From Ga0077560 sp046330435 (GTDB taxonomy: Bacteria; Actinomycetota; Thermoleophilia; Miltoncostaeales; Miltoncostaeaceae): a stretch of DNA of 64,000 nt. A model generated the notes under the pieces. The model saw nothing but the letters and a program-made list of their open reading frames with translations. It was not told the origin of the DNA and made no database searches. The stretch is taken from the NCBI GenBank assembly GCA_046330435.1, contig JAXLST010000006.1, forward strand, positions 124,001-188,000, written 5' to 3'. Positions 25,065 to 33,218 of the stretch are shown piece by piece; the first letter of the stretch is position 1, and each line of letters begins with the position of its first letter. The position numbers and the translations under genes were made by a program.

Positions 25065-26033
25065 TCAGATGCCGGCGCCGCCCGCGAACACGCGCTCCTT
25101 GCGCGGCGCGACGTGCACGGTGTCGCCCTCGGCGATGCCCAGCTCGTCGGCCTCGCCGCGGGTGAGCTGGGCGAGCAGCGCGCCGCCCGACTCCCGCTCG
25201 AGCTCGACCCGCACCTCGAAGCCGAGGTGCGTGACCCGCTCCACCCGGGCGGGGTGGGTGATGCCGTTGGGGTTGGGGCGCAGCTCCAGGTCGTGGGGCC
25301 GCACGAAGCTGTCCCCGAGGCGGTTCACGGCGCCCACGAAGCCCATCACGAACGGGTTCGACGGCTCCTCGTAGAGCTCGCGCGGCGTGCCGACCTGCTG
25401 CAGCCGGGCGTGGTCCATCACCGCGATCCGGTCGGCGACCTCCATGGCCTCCTCCTGGTCGTGGGTGACCAGCACGGTGGTCACGTGCACCTGCTCGTGC
25501 AGGCGCCGCAGCCACCGGCGAAGCTCGGTCCGCACCCGGGCGTCCAGGGCCCCGAACGGCTCGTCCAGCAGCAGCACCGACGGCTCCACGGCGAGCGCCC
25601 GCGCGAGGGCCATGCGCTGCCGTTGCCCGCCGGAGAGCTGGCTGGGGTACCGGTCGCCCAGGCCCTCCAGCTGCACCAGGTGGATGAGCTCGTCAACGCG
25701 CTCGCGGATCTCCGCCCGGGGGCGCTTGCGCACCGACAGGCCGAAGGCGATGTTGTCGCGCACCGTCATGTGCTTGAACGCGGCGTAGTGCTGGAACACG
25801 AAGCCCACGCCCCGGTCCTGCGGCCGCACGCCGGTCACGTCGGTGCCGTCGATCTCGACGTTGCCCACGTCCGGTGTCTCCAGGCCGGCGATCACCCGCA
25901 GCAGGGTCGATTTCCCGGAGCCGGACGGCCCCAGCAGGGCCGTGAGCGACCCGCCGGGGATCTCGATGTTCACGTCGTCCAGGGCCGTGTAGTCCCCGAA
26001 CCGCTTCGTGACGCCGGTCGCGACGATGGACAT
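25065..26033 (-). CDS. cysA: Sulfate/thiosulfate ABC transporter ATP-binding protein
   Basis: 322 aa. Walker A GPSGSGKST at 35-43, signature LSGGQRQRMALARAL, Walker B VLLLDEPFGALD and the switch VTHDQEEAMEVADR are intact. The C-terminal regulatory part (residues about 235-322) is the TOBE-like domain seen in CysA. It powers sulfate import with the CysT/CysW permeases. The ATG overlaps the CysW stop (TGATG). It is the last gene of the leftward sbp-cysT-cysW-cysA operon. Confidence 0.9.
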   Translation of the reverse strand: MSIVATGVTKRFGDYTALDDVNIEIPGGSLTALLGPSGSGKSTLLRVIAGLETPDVGNVEIDGTDVTGVRPQDRGVGFVFQHYAAFKHMTVRDNIAFGLSVRKRPRAEIRERVDELIHLVQLEGLGDRYPSQLSGGQRQRMALARALAVEPSVLLLDEPFGALDARVRTELRRWLRRLHEQVHVTTVLVTHDQEEAMEVADRIAVMDHARLQQVGTPRELYEEPSNPFVMGFVGAVNRLGDSFVRPHDLELRPNPNGITHPARVERVTHLGFEVRVELERESGGALLAQLTRGEADELGIAEGDTVHVAPRKERVFAGGAGI

Positions 26034-26821
26034 CAGTGCTTCTCCCTGTTGAGCAGCCGCATCGCGGCCACGGTGACGACCGCCAGGAGCGCGAGGACGA
26101 TCGAGGCGGTGTAGGCGGCGACCAGGTCGAACGCCTGGAAGCGCTCCTCCACGCGGAGGGTGAGGGTCTCGGTGCGGCCGGCGATCTTCCCGGACACCAC
26201 CGCGACCGCGCCGTACTCGCCCAGCGCACGGGCCGTGGTGAGCACCACGCCGTACGCGAGGCCGTGGCGCACGGCCGGCAGGACGATGCGCCAGAAGATC
26301 TGCAGGTCCGACGCCCCGAGGGTCGCGGCGGCCTGCTGCTGCTCGGTGCCGAGTTCCTTGAGCACGGGCACCAGCTCCCGCACCACGAACGGCAGGGACA
26401 CGATGATCGTGGCCATCACCATCCCGGGCAGCGCGAAGATGACCTGGAAGCCGTGGTCGATCGCCCATTCGCCGAACCAGCCCCGGCGGCCCCACACCAG
26501 GATGAGGGCGAGGCCGACGACCACCGGCGACAGCGCCAGCGGCAGGTCGATGATCACGCCCAGCAGGGTGCGGCCCGGCAGCTTGGGGCGGGTGAGCAGG
26601 AGGGCGGCGATGACGCCGAACACCGCGTTCGCCGGCACGGCGATGGCGGTGATGGTGAGCGTCAGCTTGAGCGCCGAGATCGCCGCGTCGTCGGTGATGG
26701 CGTCCCACACCGGGCCGGCGCCGTCCTCGAACGCGCGGTAGCCCACCAGCGTGAGCGGGCCGACGAGCACGGCGATCAGGAACCCGATCGCCGTGAACCG
26801 GAGGGCGAGCCTACTCCGCAT
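26033..26821 (-). CDS. cysW: Sulfate ABC transporter permease CysW
   Basis: 262 aa with six membrane helices and the binding-protein-dependent transporter EAA-type loop ATLGASDLQIFWRIVLPAVRHGL. RALGEYGAVAVVSGKI is the family's conserved sulfate-permease motif. It overlaps the CysT gene by 11 bases and CysA by 1 base. With CysT it forms the membrane channel for sulfate or thiosulfate. Confidence 0.9.
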   Translation of the reverse strand: MRSRLALRFTAIGFLIAVLVGPLTLVGYRAFEDGAGPVWDAITDDAAISALKLTLTITAIAVPANAVFGVIAALLLTRPKLPGRTLLGVIIDLPLALSPVVVGLALILVWGRRGWFGEWAIDHGFQVIFALPGMVMATIIVSLPFVVRELVPVLKELGTEQQQAAATLGASDLQIFWRIVLPAVRHGLAYGVVLTTARALGEYGAVAVVSGKIAGRTETLTLRVEERFQAFDLVAAYTASIVLALLAVVTVAAMRLLNREKH

Positions 26822-27665
26822 GGCGCGTCATCCGCTTCTCGAAGATGCTCAGGCCGAACAGCACCAGGAACGAGGCGGTGAGCAGCACCACCGACACCGC
26901 CGCGGCGGTCTGGGGCGCGTCGCTCTCGATCTGCCCGTAGATGAACACGGAGGCGACCTCGGTCTTGTACGGGATGTTCCCGGCGATGAGCACGACGGAG
27001 CCGAACTCGCCGAGGGCCTTGCTGAACGACAGGCCCACGCCGCTCACGATCGCGGGCACCAGGTTCGGCAGGACGATGCGCCGGAAGGTGGTGAGCCGGC
27101 CGGCGCCGAGGCTGGCGGCCGCCTCCTCCATGTCGCGGTCCAGTTCCATCAGCACCGGCTGGACGGCCCGCACCACGAACGGCAGCGTCACGAAGATGAG
27201 CGCCATCGTGATGCCGATGCGCGTGTAGGCGACGTTGATGCCCACCGGCCCCCTGGGCCCGTAGAGGGCCAGCAGGGTGAGGCCCGCCACGATGGTGGGG
27301 AGGGCGAACGGCAGGTCGATGAGGATGTCGATGACGACCTTGCCGCGGAAGTCGTCGCGCACCAGCACCCAGGCGATGATCGTGCCCATCACGGCGTTCA
27401 CGACCACCGCGCCCAGCGACACCAGCAGGGTGAGGCGCATCGCGGCGATCGCCTGCTCGGAGGTCACCGCGTCCCAGAACGCGCCGGAGCCGTCGTCGAA
27501 GGACTTCCACGCGACGGCGGCGAGCGGGATCAGCACCAGGAGGCTGAGGTAGCTGACGGCGATCCCCAGCCCCAGGGGCGTCCCGACGCCGAGGCGGCGC
27601 CGGGACCGGGGTGCCGCCCCCGGCGCCCCCGAGGGCGCCGGGGTGATTGCGGACCCGCTACTCAA
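26811..27665 (-). CDS. cysT: Sulfate ABC transporter permease CysT (CysU)
   Basis: 284 aa. Six membrane helices, the EAA-type loop AASLGAGRLTTFRRIVLPNLVPA and SKALGEFGSVVLIAGNIP identify the CysT-type subunit. It appears to start at a TTG (27665) that overlaps the end of the binding-protein gene by 8 bases. The first 25 residues are Pro/Ala/Arg-rich and cytoplasmic. Confidence 0.88.
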   Translation of the reverse strand: MSSGSAITPAPSGAPGAAPRSRRRLGVGTPLGLGIAVSYLSLLVLIPLAAVAWKSFDDGSGAFWDAVTSEQAIAAMRLTLLVSLGAVVVNAVMGTIIAWVLVRDDFRGKVVIDILIDLPFALPTIVAGLTLLALYGPRGPVGINVAYTRIGITMALIFVTLPFVVRAVQPVLMELDRDMEEAAASLGAGRLTTFRRIVLPNLVPAIVSGVGLSFSKALGEFGSVVLIAGNIPYKTEVASVFIYGQIESDAPQTAAAVSVVLLTASFLVLFGLSIFEKRMTRHAE

Positions 27666-28692
27666 TGGGCGTGCCCTGGTTCTTGAAGATCTTCGCGACG
27701 ACGCCGTTGTCGCGGTCGAAGAACTCGTCGTTCACCTTCGACCAGCCGCCGAGGTCGGCGATCGTGAAGAGCTTCGGGGGCGTCGGGAAGTCGAACGTCT
27801 TGGCGACGTCCGGGTCCACCGGCCGGTAGCCGGCCTCGCCGAACACCTTCTGGGCCTCCGGGGACTTCACGTAGTCCAGCCAGGCCTGCGCGGCCTCCGG
27901 GCTCTTGCTGTCCGTCGTGATCGCCGCGGGGTTCTCGATCAGCAGCGTCTCGTCGGGCACGACGTAGTCGATGGACTCGCCCTTGGCCTTGGCCAGGATC
28001 GCCTCGTTCTCGTAGCCGAGCAGCACGTCGCCCTTGCTGCCCACGAAGGTCTGGAGGGACTCACGGGCGCTCTTGTCCTGCACCGAGACGTTCGCGTAGA
28101 GCTTGGTGAGGTAGTCGGTGGCCTGCTGCGGGGTCTTGCCGAGCTGCAGCTGGGCGCCGTAGGCGGCCATCGTGTTCCACTTGGCGCCGCCGGAGGTGAA
28201 GACGTTCGGGGTGAGCACCTCGACGTCGTCGCGCAGCAGGTCGTCCCAGGTCCTGATGTTCTTGGGGTTGCCCGGGCGCACGAAGAACACGACGACCGAG
28301 TCGGAGACCATGCCGTCGTACTTCGAGGACGCCCAGTCGGCGTCCACGAGGTCCGCCTTCACGAGGCGGTCGACGTCGGGGGCGAGGGAGAACGCCACGT
28401 AGTCGGCGGGCAGGCCGGCCTCGACGTTCCGGCTCTGCTCGCCGGACGCGCCGTAGGACTGCTCGAACCCCACGCCCTTGCCGGCGTCGGTGGCCTGGAA
28501 GGCGGGGATGAGCTTCTCGTAGACCTCTTTGGGAGTGCTGTACGCGACGAGCGTCAGCTTCGTGCCGCCGTCACCGGCGGAGGTGTCCCCGCTCCCGGAG
28601 TCGTCGCCACCACAGCCGGACAGCCAGATGGCCGCCAGGGCGACGATGAGGGAGAGCAGGGTCGCCGGGAGGCGGAGTCGTTCGCGTAGCAT
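27658..28692 (-). CDS. Sulfate ABC transporter substrate-binding lipoprotein
   Basis: 344 aa. A lipoprotein signal (LIVALAAIWLSGC) is followed by a Gly/Ser/Asp linker and the sulfate-binding fold: LVAYSTPKEVYEKLIPAF, SYGASGEQSRNVEAGLPADYVAFSL, ARESLQTFVGSKGDVLLGYENEA and FGEAGYRPVDPDVA are typical of Sbp/CysP proteins. It captures sulfate outside the membrane for CysTWA. It is the first gene of the operon, and a hairpin and palindrome lie upstream. Confidence 0.88.
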   Translation of the reverse strand: MLRERLRLPATLLSLIVALAAIWLSGCGGDDSGSGDTSAGDGGTKLTLVAYSTPKEVYEKLIPAFQATDAGKGVGFEQSYGASGEQSRNVEAGLPADYVAFSLAPDVDRLVKADLVDADWASSKYDGMVSDSVVVFFVRPGNPKNIRTWDDLLRDDVEVLTPNVFTSGGAKWNTMAAYGAQLQLGKTPQQATDYLTKLYANVSVQDKSARESLQTFVGSKGDVLLGYENEAILAKAKGESIDYVVPDETLLIENPAAITTDSKSPEAAQAWLDYVKSPEAQKVFGEAGYRPVDPDVAKTFDFPTPPKLFTIADLGGWSKVNDEFFDRDNGVVAKIFKNQGTPIE

Positions 28693-28796
28693 CGAGAGTT
28701 CACTCCTCGGTCGTACCGGGCCAGGGGTGATGCCGGGGCGCCGCTCGCCGGCGGCGGGGACGCATCCCGCGGCCTGGCCAACGACGCCCCAGCCCA

Positions 28797-28826
28797 CCGT
28801 CCTCCCCGTGCCAGCGGGGAGGACGG
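28797..28826 (-). promoter_or_regulatory. Leader hairpin upstream of the sulfate operon
   Basis: An 11-bp perfect stem (CCGTCCTCCCC with GGGGAGGACGG) around an 8-base loop lies about 105 bases upstream of the binding-protein ATG. It may be a leader structure controlling the operon or the end of a short upstream transcript. It does not match the SAM-I or SAM-IV riboswitch cores as I know them. Confidence 0.4.
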
Positions 28827-28866
28827 ACCGTTGCGTCATGTCCGTGCGTCTTATGTATGCGTCTTG

Positions 28867-28883
28867 CTTATCGGTTCGATAAG
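28867..28883. promoter_or_regulatory. Palindromic operator candidate CTTATCG-N3-CGATAAG
   Basis: A perfect 7-bp inverted repeat with 3-base spacer is AT-rich against its background. It lies between the sulfate operon promoter region and the end of the TSUP permease gene. Two direct GCGTCTT repeats sit beside it at about 28847-28866. A sulfur-responsive repressor or activator is the natural guess. Confidence 0.45.
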
Positions 28884-28917
28884 CGCGCCGCGATCATGCC
28901 CGCCCGCCGGCGGAACG

Positions 28918-29702
28918 TCAACCCCAGGCGGCGAGCAGATACGCGAGCCCCACCGCGAGCGCCACCGCGCCGAGGCCGGCGCGCAGGAGCCGCTCGGGCG
29001 CCCGGGCGTGGAGGCGGGCGCCGTGGTGGGCGCCCGCCAGGCCGCCCAGGCCCAGGGCGATGCCGACGTCCCAGACCGGCGCCACCGTGTGGCCGCCGCC
29101 GCGCCGGCGGCGGCCAGGAGCTCGAACGCGGCGATCCCGGCGACGGAGGTCGCGAACGTCGTGGCGAGCGCGGCGGGCGCGGCCCGTCCCACCGGGACGC
29201 CCATGGTCACCAGCGCGGGTGCGATGACCGACCCGCCGCCGATGCCGTAGGCGCCGCCCACCAGGCCGGCCCCCGCCGCGAGGGCCGCCAGCGCCATGCG
29301 CGTGGGCTCGCGCGCATGCGCGGCCGGGCGCACGCGCGTCGAGATCAGCAGCCACGCGCCCATCGCCGCCAGCACGCAGCCCACCATGAGCAGCACGGCC
29401 AGGCGGCCGGCCAGGACCGTCGCGCGCAGCGCCGCGCCGGCGGCCACCCCGGGCAGCGCCGCCGCGATGAGCCGCCCCGCCAGCGCCCGGTCCACCGCGC
29501 CGGTGCGCCACCACCGCACGAGCCCCCCGGGGGTGGCGAGCCCGTTGTAGAGGAGGTTGGTGGGCGTGGCCGCCGGGTTGGGCACGCCCAGCAGCCCCAG
29601 CTGGATGGGCAGCAGGAAGACGGCCCCCGACACGCCGGCGGGCGTGGTGAGCGCGGCGACGCCGAGTCCCGCGGCGGCCGCGCCGATGAGGGTGCCGTCC
29701 AC
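28918..29702 (-). CDS. TSUP-family (TauE/SafE) anion permease, apparent frameshift near 29,100
   Basis: About 261 residues if joined. From GTG 29702, TLIGAAAAGLGVAALTTPAGVSGAVFLLP, LPGVAAGAALRATVL and GLVGGAYGIGGGSVIAPALV are the two conserved GxxGG-type halves of sulfite exporter TauE/SafE permeases. After AAFELLAAAGAA the frame is lost; the other frame continues VWDVGIALGLGGLAGAHHGARLH and ends LAYLLAAWG at 28918. The shift lies in a run of GC triplets at about 29,090-29,115. The position beside the sulfate operon suits export or import of a sulfur anion. The start is leaderless (TATCCT, 6 bases). Confidence 0.75.
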
Positions 29703-29708
29703 GCCGGG

Positions 29709-29718
29709 AGGATACGGT
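29709..29718. promoter_or_regulatory. Symmetrical divergent promoter core, leaderless on both sides
   Basis: AGGATACGGT gives TACGGT on the plus strand and TATCCT on the minus strand with the central TA shared. Exactly 6 bases separate each hexamer from a GTG start (29725 plus, 29702 minus), so both messages would be leaderless. The start codons are only 22 bases apart. Confidence 0.6.
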
Positions 29719-29724
29719 TGGCCC

Positions 29725-30327
29725 GTGCGCGTGGGCATTCTCGGGGCGGGGCGGATGGGCGGCGCGGCGGCGCGGGTCCTCACGCGCGCGGGCTACGAGG
29801 TGCTCATCGCCAACCGCCGTGGCCGGGTGTCGCTGAGCCCGCTGGTCGACGAGATCGGATCGGGCGTGGTGCCCGCCAACGCGGCGGAGGCCGCGGGCGC
29901 GCCCATCGTCCTGCTCGCCGTGCCGTACGGGGCGGTGGAGGAGCTGCTGGAGGAGGTGGGCCCGCTGCCGGCGTCCACCGTGCTCATCGACGCCACCAAC
30001 GCCTGGTCGGGCTGGGAGGCGCTGGCGGGGGAGGCGGGGTCGTCGGAGGCCGTCGCGCGCATGGCGGGCGGCGCGCGGGTCGTGAAGGCCCTCAACACCG
30101 TGCACGCCAACCGCCTGGCCGCCCCCGACGGCCTCGGGGTGCCGCTGGCGGGTGACGACCCCGACGCCAGGGCCACCGTCGCACGGCTGCTCGAGCGGGT
30201 GGGATTCCGGCCGGTCGAGATCCCGTCGCTGCGCGCCGCCGCCGATCTGATGGCCCCCAATGGGCCGCTCTTCGGCCTCACACTGGAGGAACCGGCCCTG
30301 CGGGACGCCATCTCACCGTCGAGTTGA
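29725..30327 (+). CDS. NADPH-F420 reductase-like Rossmann protein
   Basis: 200 aa from GTG 29725. MRVGILGAGRMGGAAARVLTR is the dinucleotide-binding turn; IVLLAVPYGAVEELL and RVVKALNTVHANRL match the F420-dependent NADP reductase (NpdG/Fno) family, which moves hydride between NADPH and F420. A dinucleotide-binding protein of another role is possible because F420-site residues cannot be confirmed by eye. The stop overlaps the lipoprotein start. Confidence 0.75.
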   Translation: MRVGILGAGRMGGAAARVLTRAGYEVLIANRRGRVSLSPLVDEIGSGVVPANAAEAAGAPIVLLAVPYGAVEELLEEVGPLPASTVLIDATNAWSGWEALAGEAGSSEAVARMAGGARVVKALNTVHANRLAAPDGLGVPLAGDDPDARATVARLLERVGFRPVEIPSLRAAADLMAPNGPLFGLTLEEPALRDAISPSS

Positions 30328-31640
30328 CCGTGAGGATTTGGGCGCTCGGAGCGGGTTTCTGCCTCGTCCTGGCGGGGTGCGGCACCGCCGGGCAGCGTGC
30401 GGCGCCTCCCGGCTGCCCCAGGGTGCCCGACGTGGCGGATCTGGCGTCGCAGGACGGCCGCAACGTCATCCTGGCGGCCGCCCCGGACGGCACCTCGGCC
30501 CTCGCCGCCTGGGAATCCGCGTTCGGCGACCCGCTGCAGGCCGCCGCCCTCGGCGGCGGCGTCTGGGGACCACCGGCCGCGGTCTCCGAGCGCTCCGCCG
30601 CCGCGCCCGCGGCCGCCGCGCTGGGCGCCGGGCGATTCGCGGTCGCATGGGACGGCTGGAACGGTGACCGGCGCGCCGTGCGCATCGCGACGCGCGCCCC
30701 GGACGGCTCCTGGAGCCCCGCGCGCGACGTCTCCGCCGCGGGCGGGGTGCGGCCCCGCCGCCCGGGGGTCGCCGCCACGCCGTCCGGCGGCGCGCTGGTG
30801 GCCTGGGGCCACGACCCCGCCGGCGCGGTGATGGCCGCCGCCGTGACGCCCGGCGGCGCGGTGGGCCCGGCCCGCGCCGTCCTGCGCGACGGGGACGTGC
30901 GCGACGTCGTGCCCGTGGTCGACGCGGGCGGCCGGCGCATGGTGGTCTGGGCCCAGGGCGGCCCCGCCGGCTGGGTCGTGCGGGCCGCGACGGCCGAGGG
31001 CGACGGCTGGTCCGTCCCGCGGACGCTGTCGGACGCGGTGCCGCTGGTCTCCGACCTGCGGGTGGCCGCCGGCCCGGGCGGCCACGTGGCGATGGTGTGG
31101 CGCGACGAGCTGGGCGGCATGCGCGAACGCGTGGGGCTGCGCGTCCGCGGGCCGGACGGGACGTGGGGCCCGCGCCGCACCGCGGGCGGCGAGCACGTCC
31201 GCCCCCTGGGCCTGCCCCGCCCGCCCGGTCCGCCGGACCAGTCGCCCGCCGTCGCCGTCGCGGCTGACGGCGCGGTCGTGGTTGCCTGGCCGGAGCGCGA
31301 CGGCGCCCGGGACCGGGTCCTGTGGGTGCGCGCCGCCCCGGGCCGGGCACCCGGGCCCGCCGCGCCGGTCACCGCCTCGCGCGCCTCGGGCGCGCCCGCC
31401 CTGGCGATGGCGCCCGACGGCACCGCCGCGGCCGTGTGGGAGGACCTGGACGGTCCCCGGCTCACCGCCAGGATCGCCCTCCTCCCGCCCTCGGCCGGGT
31501 CTTGGACCGGCTGCCGCACGCTGAGCCCGGCGGGCCACGAGGTCGCCGGGCCGGCGGTGGCCTGGACCGGCGACGGGTTCACGGCGGCCTGGGCATCCAC
31601 GAACCGCGGCGCGGTGCAGCGGGCGCGGGTGCCGCGGTGA
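30324..31640 (+). CDS. Lipoprotein with beta-propeller-like repeats
   Basis: 438 aa (TTG 30324 or GTG 30330). The signal ends in CLVLAGCGT, a lipobox. The mature part has repeated units of the type GRFAVAWDG, GGALVAWGH, RRMVVWAQG, GHVAMVWRD, GAVVVAWPE, GTAAAVWED and GFTAAWAST, about seven blades. This suggests an extracytoplasmic propeller like those in sialidase-like or sugar-binding proteins. No catalytic set is visible. It is coupled to the membrane glycosyltransferase gene downstream by GTGA. Confidence 0.65.
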   Translation: MTVRIWALGAGFCLVLAGCGTAGQRAAPPGCPRVPDVADLASQDGRNVILAAAPDGTSALAAWESAFGDPLQAAALGGGVWGPPAAVSERSAAAPAAAALGAGRFAVAWDGWNGDRRAVRIATRAPDGSWSPARDVSAAGGVRPRRPGVAATPSGGALVAWGHDPAGAVMAAAVTPGGAVGPARAVLRDGDVRDVVPVVDAGGRRMVVWAQGGPAGWVVRAATAEGDGWSVPRTLSDAVPLVSDLRVAAGPGGHVAMVWRDELGGMRERVGLRVRGPDGTWGPRRTAGGEHVRPLGLPRPPGPPDQSPAVAVAADGAVVVAWPERDGARDRVLWVRAAPGRAPGPAAPVTASRASGAPALAMAPDGTAAAVWEDLDGPRLTARIALLPPSAGSWTGCRTLSPAGHEVAGPAVAWTGDGFTAAWASTNRGAVQRARVPR

Positions 31641-32878
31641 CCCGCCGCGCGGGGGCCCTGGCCGCCGGTGCCGCGGTGTGCCTGCTCATCGTCGCGGCGG
31701 CCGTCGTGCGCATCCGCGCGGCGGACGGCGTGACCCTCGGCGACATCCCCACCTACGAGCACGCCGCCCGGCTCATGCGCCTCGGGGCCCTGCCCTACCG
31801 GGACTTCGACGTCGAGTACCCGCCCGGCGCGGCGCTGCTGTTCTGGGCCGCGGACCTGCTGCCCGGCCGCTACGAGATCGCCTTCCAGGCCCTCATGTCG
31901 GCGTGCGCCTGCGCCGCGGCCGCCGGCATCGTCGCGACCGGGCGTGCCCTGGACCTCCCCCTGTGGCGGGTCACCGCCGGGGCGGCCCTGGTGCCCGCCT
32001 CGGTGTGGATGCTCGGCGACCTGTCGCTGCCGCGGTACGACCTGGCGGTGACCGCCCTGCTGGCGTGGCTGGTGTGGTGCGCGGTCACCGGCCGGTGGCG
32101 CGCGGCATGGCTGCTGATGGCCGCGGCGGTGCTCATGAAACTCGTGCCCGCCGCCCTCGCCCCGGCGCTGCTCGTCGCGCACCTGCACGCCGTGCCGCCG
32201 CGCCGTGCGGCGCGCGACCTGGCGCCCGCGGTCGCCGCCGGGCTGGCGGTGGTCGTGCCCGCGGCGCTCGCCGCCCCCGCCGGGCTGTGGCGCTCGGTGG
32301 CGTACCACCTGGAGCGCCCCCTGCAGATCGAGTCCACCGGGTCGGCGCTGCTGCTCGCCGCGCACCACATCGGCGGCCTGCCGGTGCGCGTGGTCCGCAC
32401 CTACGGCAGCGACAACCTCGAGGGCGGCCTCCCGCAGGCCCTCGCGACGGCGGGGTCCCTGCTGGGCGTCGCGCTCGCGGCGCTGCTGGCCGTGCTGCTG
32501 CACCGGCGGCTGCGCGCGGCCGACGGCGCCGACCCCCGGTACCTGGCGTCGGTGCTGGCCGCGACGCTGCTGGTGCTCATCGCCACCGGCAAGGTCCTGT
32601 CCCCGCAGTACCTGCTGTGGCTGCCCGCGGTGGTCGCGCTGCTGCCCGGGCGGCGCGGGATCGCCGTGCTGCCGCTCATGCTCGCGGTCCTGTGGCTGTC
32701 GCACCGCGTGTTCCCGGTGGGTTACCTGGGGCTGGTCGAGGAGCTGGACCCGCGCACCGTGATTCTGCTGTGCGCGAGGGACGTGCTATTGGTTGTGCTC
32801 GCCGCGGTGAGCTGGCCCCGGGTGTCAAGGGCGGATAAAGGAAATGCCCATGCGCCCGGCCCGTTTCCCGCCCGATGA
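31637..32878 (+). CDS. Polytopic GT87-like mannosyltransferase family protein
   Basis: 413 aa with about ten hydrophobic helices. The first extracytoplasmic loop has GDIPTYEHAARLM, LPYRDFDVEYPPGAALLFW, the acidic YPPG motif of GT-C polyprenyl-phosphate-mannose transferases such as the GT87/PimE group. A further FSxxYLLWL-like segment is KVLSPQYLLWLPAVVALL. It would transfer a sugar from a lipid carrier outside the membrane. Acceptor unknown. Confidence 0.75.
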   Translation: MTRRAGALAAGAAVCLLIVAAAVVRIRAADGVTLGDIPTYEHAARLMRLGALPYRDFDVEYPPGAALLFWAADLLPGRYEIAFQALMSACACAAAAGIVATGRALDLPLWRVTAGAALVPASVWMLGDLSLPRYDLAVTALLAWLVWCAVTGRWRAAWLLMAAAVLMKLVPAALAPALLVAHLHAVPPRRAARDLAPAVAAGLAVVVPAALAAPAGLWRSVAYHLERPLQIESTGSALLLAAHHIGGLPVRVVRTYGSDNLEGGLPQALATAGSLLGVALAALLAVLLHRRLRAADGADPRYLASVLAATLLVLIATGKVLSPQYLLWLPAVVALLPGRRGIAVLPLMLAVLWLSHRVFPVGYLGLVEELDPRTVILLCARDVLLVVLAAVSWPRVSRADKGNAHAPGPFPAR

Positions 32879-32920
32879 ACTCCTCGCATGGAAGCGTGCC
32901 CATCCGATTTGAGGAGGCTC

Positions 32921-33139
32921 ATGACCTCATCCTCCGAACCGCGCAGGTCTCGTGCCCGCAGGCTGCGCCGCTGGTTCGCCACCGCCGGGCTCGTCGCGGT
33001 CGCGGCGATCTCCCTGGGCGCCGGCACCGCGGCCGCCAGCCAGGTCCCGTACGACGACGACGCGCAGATCGTGAGCGTCGACGACGGCTGGTCGCCCGTG
33101 TGGGGCGGCGGCTACGTCGTCCTCAAGCGATCCTGGTGA
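32921..33139 (+). CDS. Small secreted protein
   Basis: 72 aa with a GAGGAGG SD sequence. A long Arg-rich n-region (SEPRRSRARRLRRWF) precedes a hydrophobic core and a probable AAASQ cleavage site. The mature peptide of about 33 residues is acidic then aromatic (YDDDAQIVSVDDGWSPVWGGGYVVLKRSW). No Cys. Unknown function. Confidence 0.6.
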   Translation: MTSSSEPRRSRARRLRRWFATAGLVAVAAISLGAGTAAASQVPYDDDAQIVSVDDGWSPVWGGGYVVLKRSW

Positions 33140-33218
33140 TGTGAACTGACGCACCCGTCCGGGCGGTGACCGCACCGCCCGGAACGGATGTCCCCGCAGG
33201 ACCGGTCGCCCCCGACCC

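Noticed and set aside
28693..28917. SAM-type riboswitch before the sulfate operon
   Set aside because: Hairpin present, but none of the SAM-I or SAM-IV core sequences that I know.
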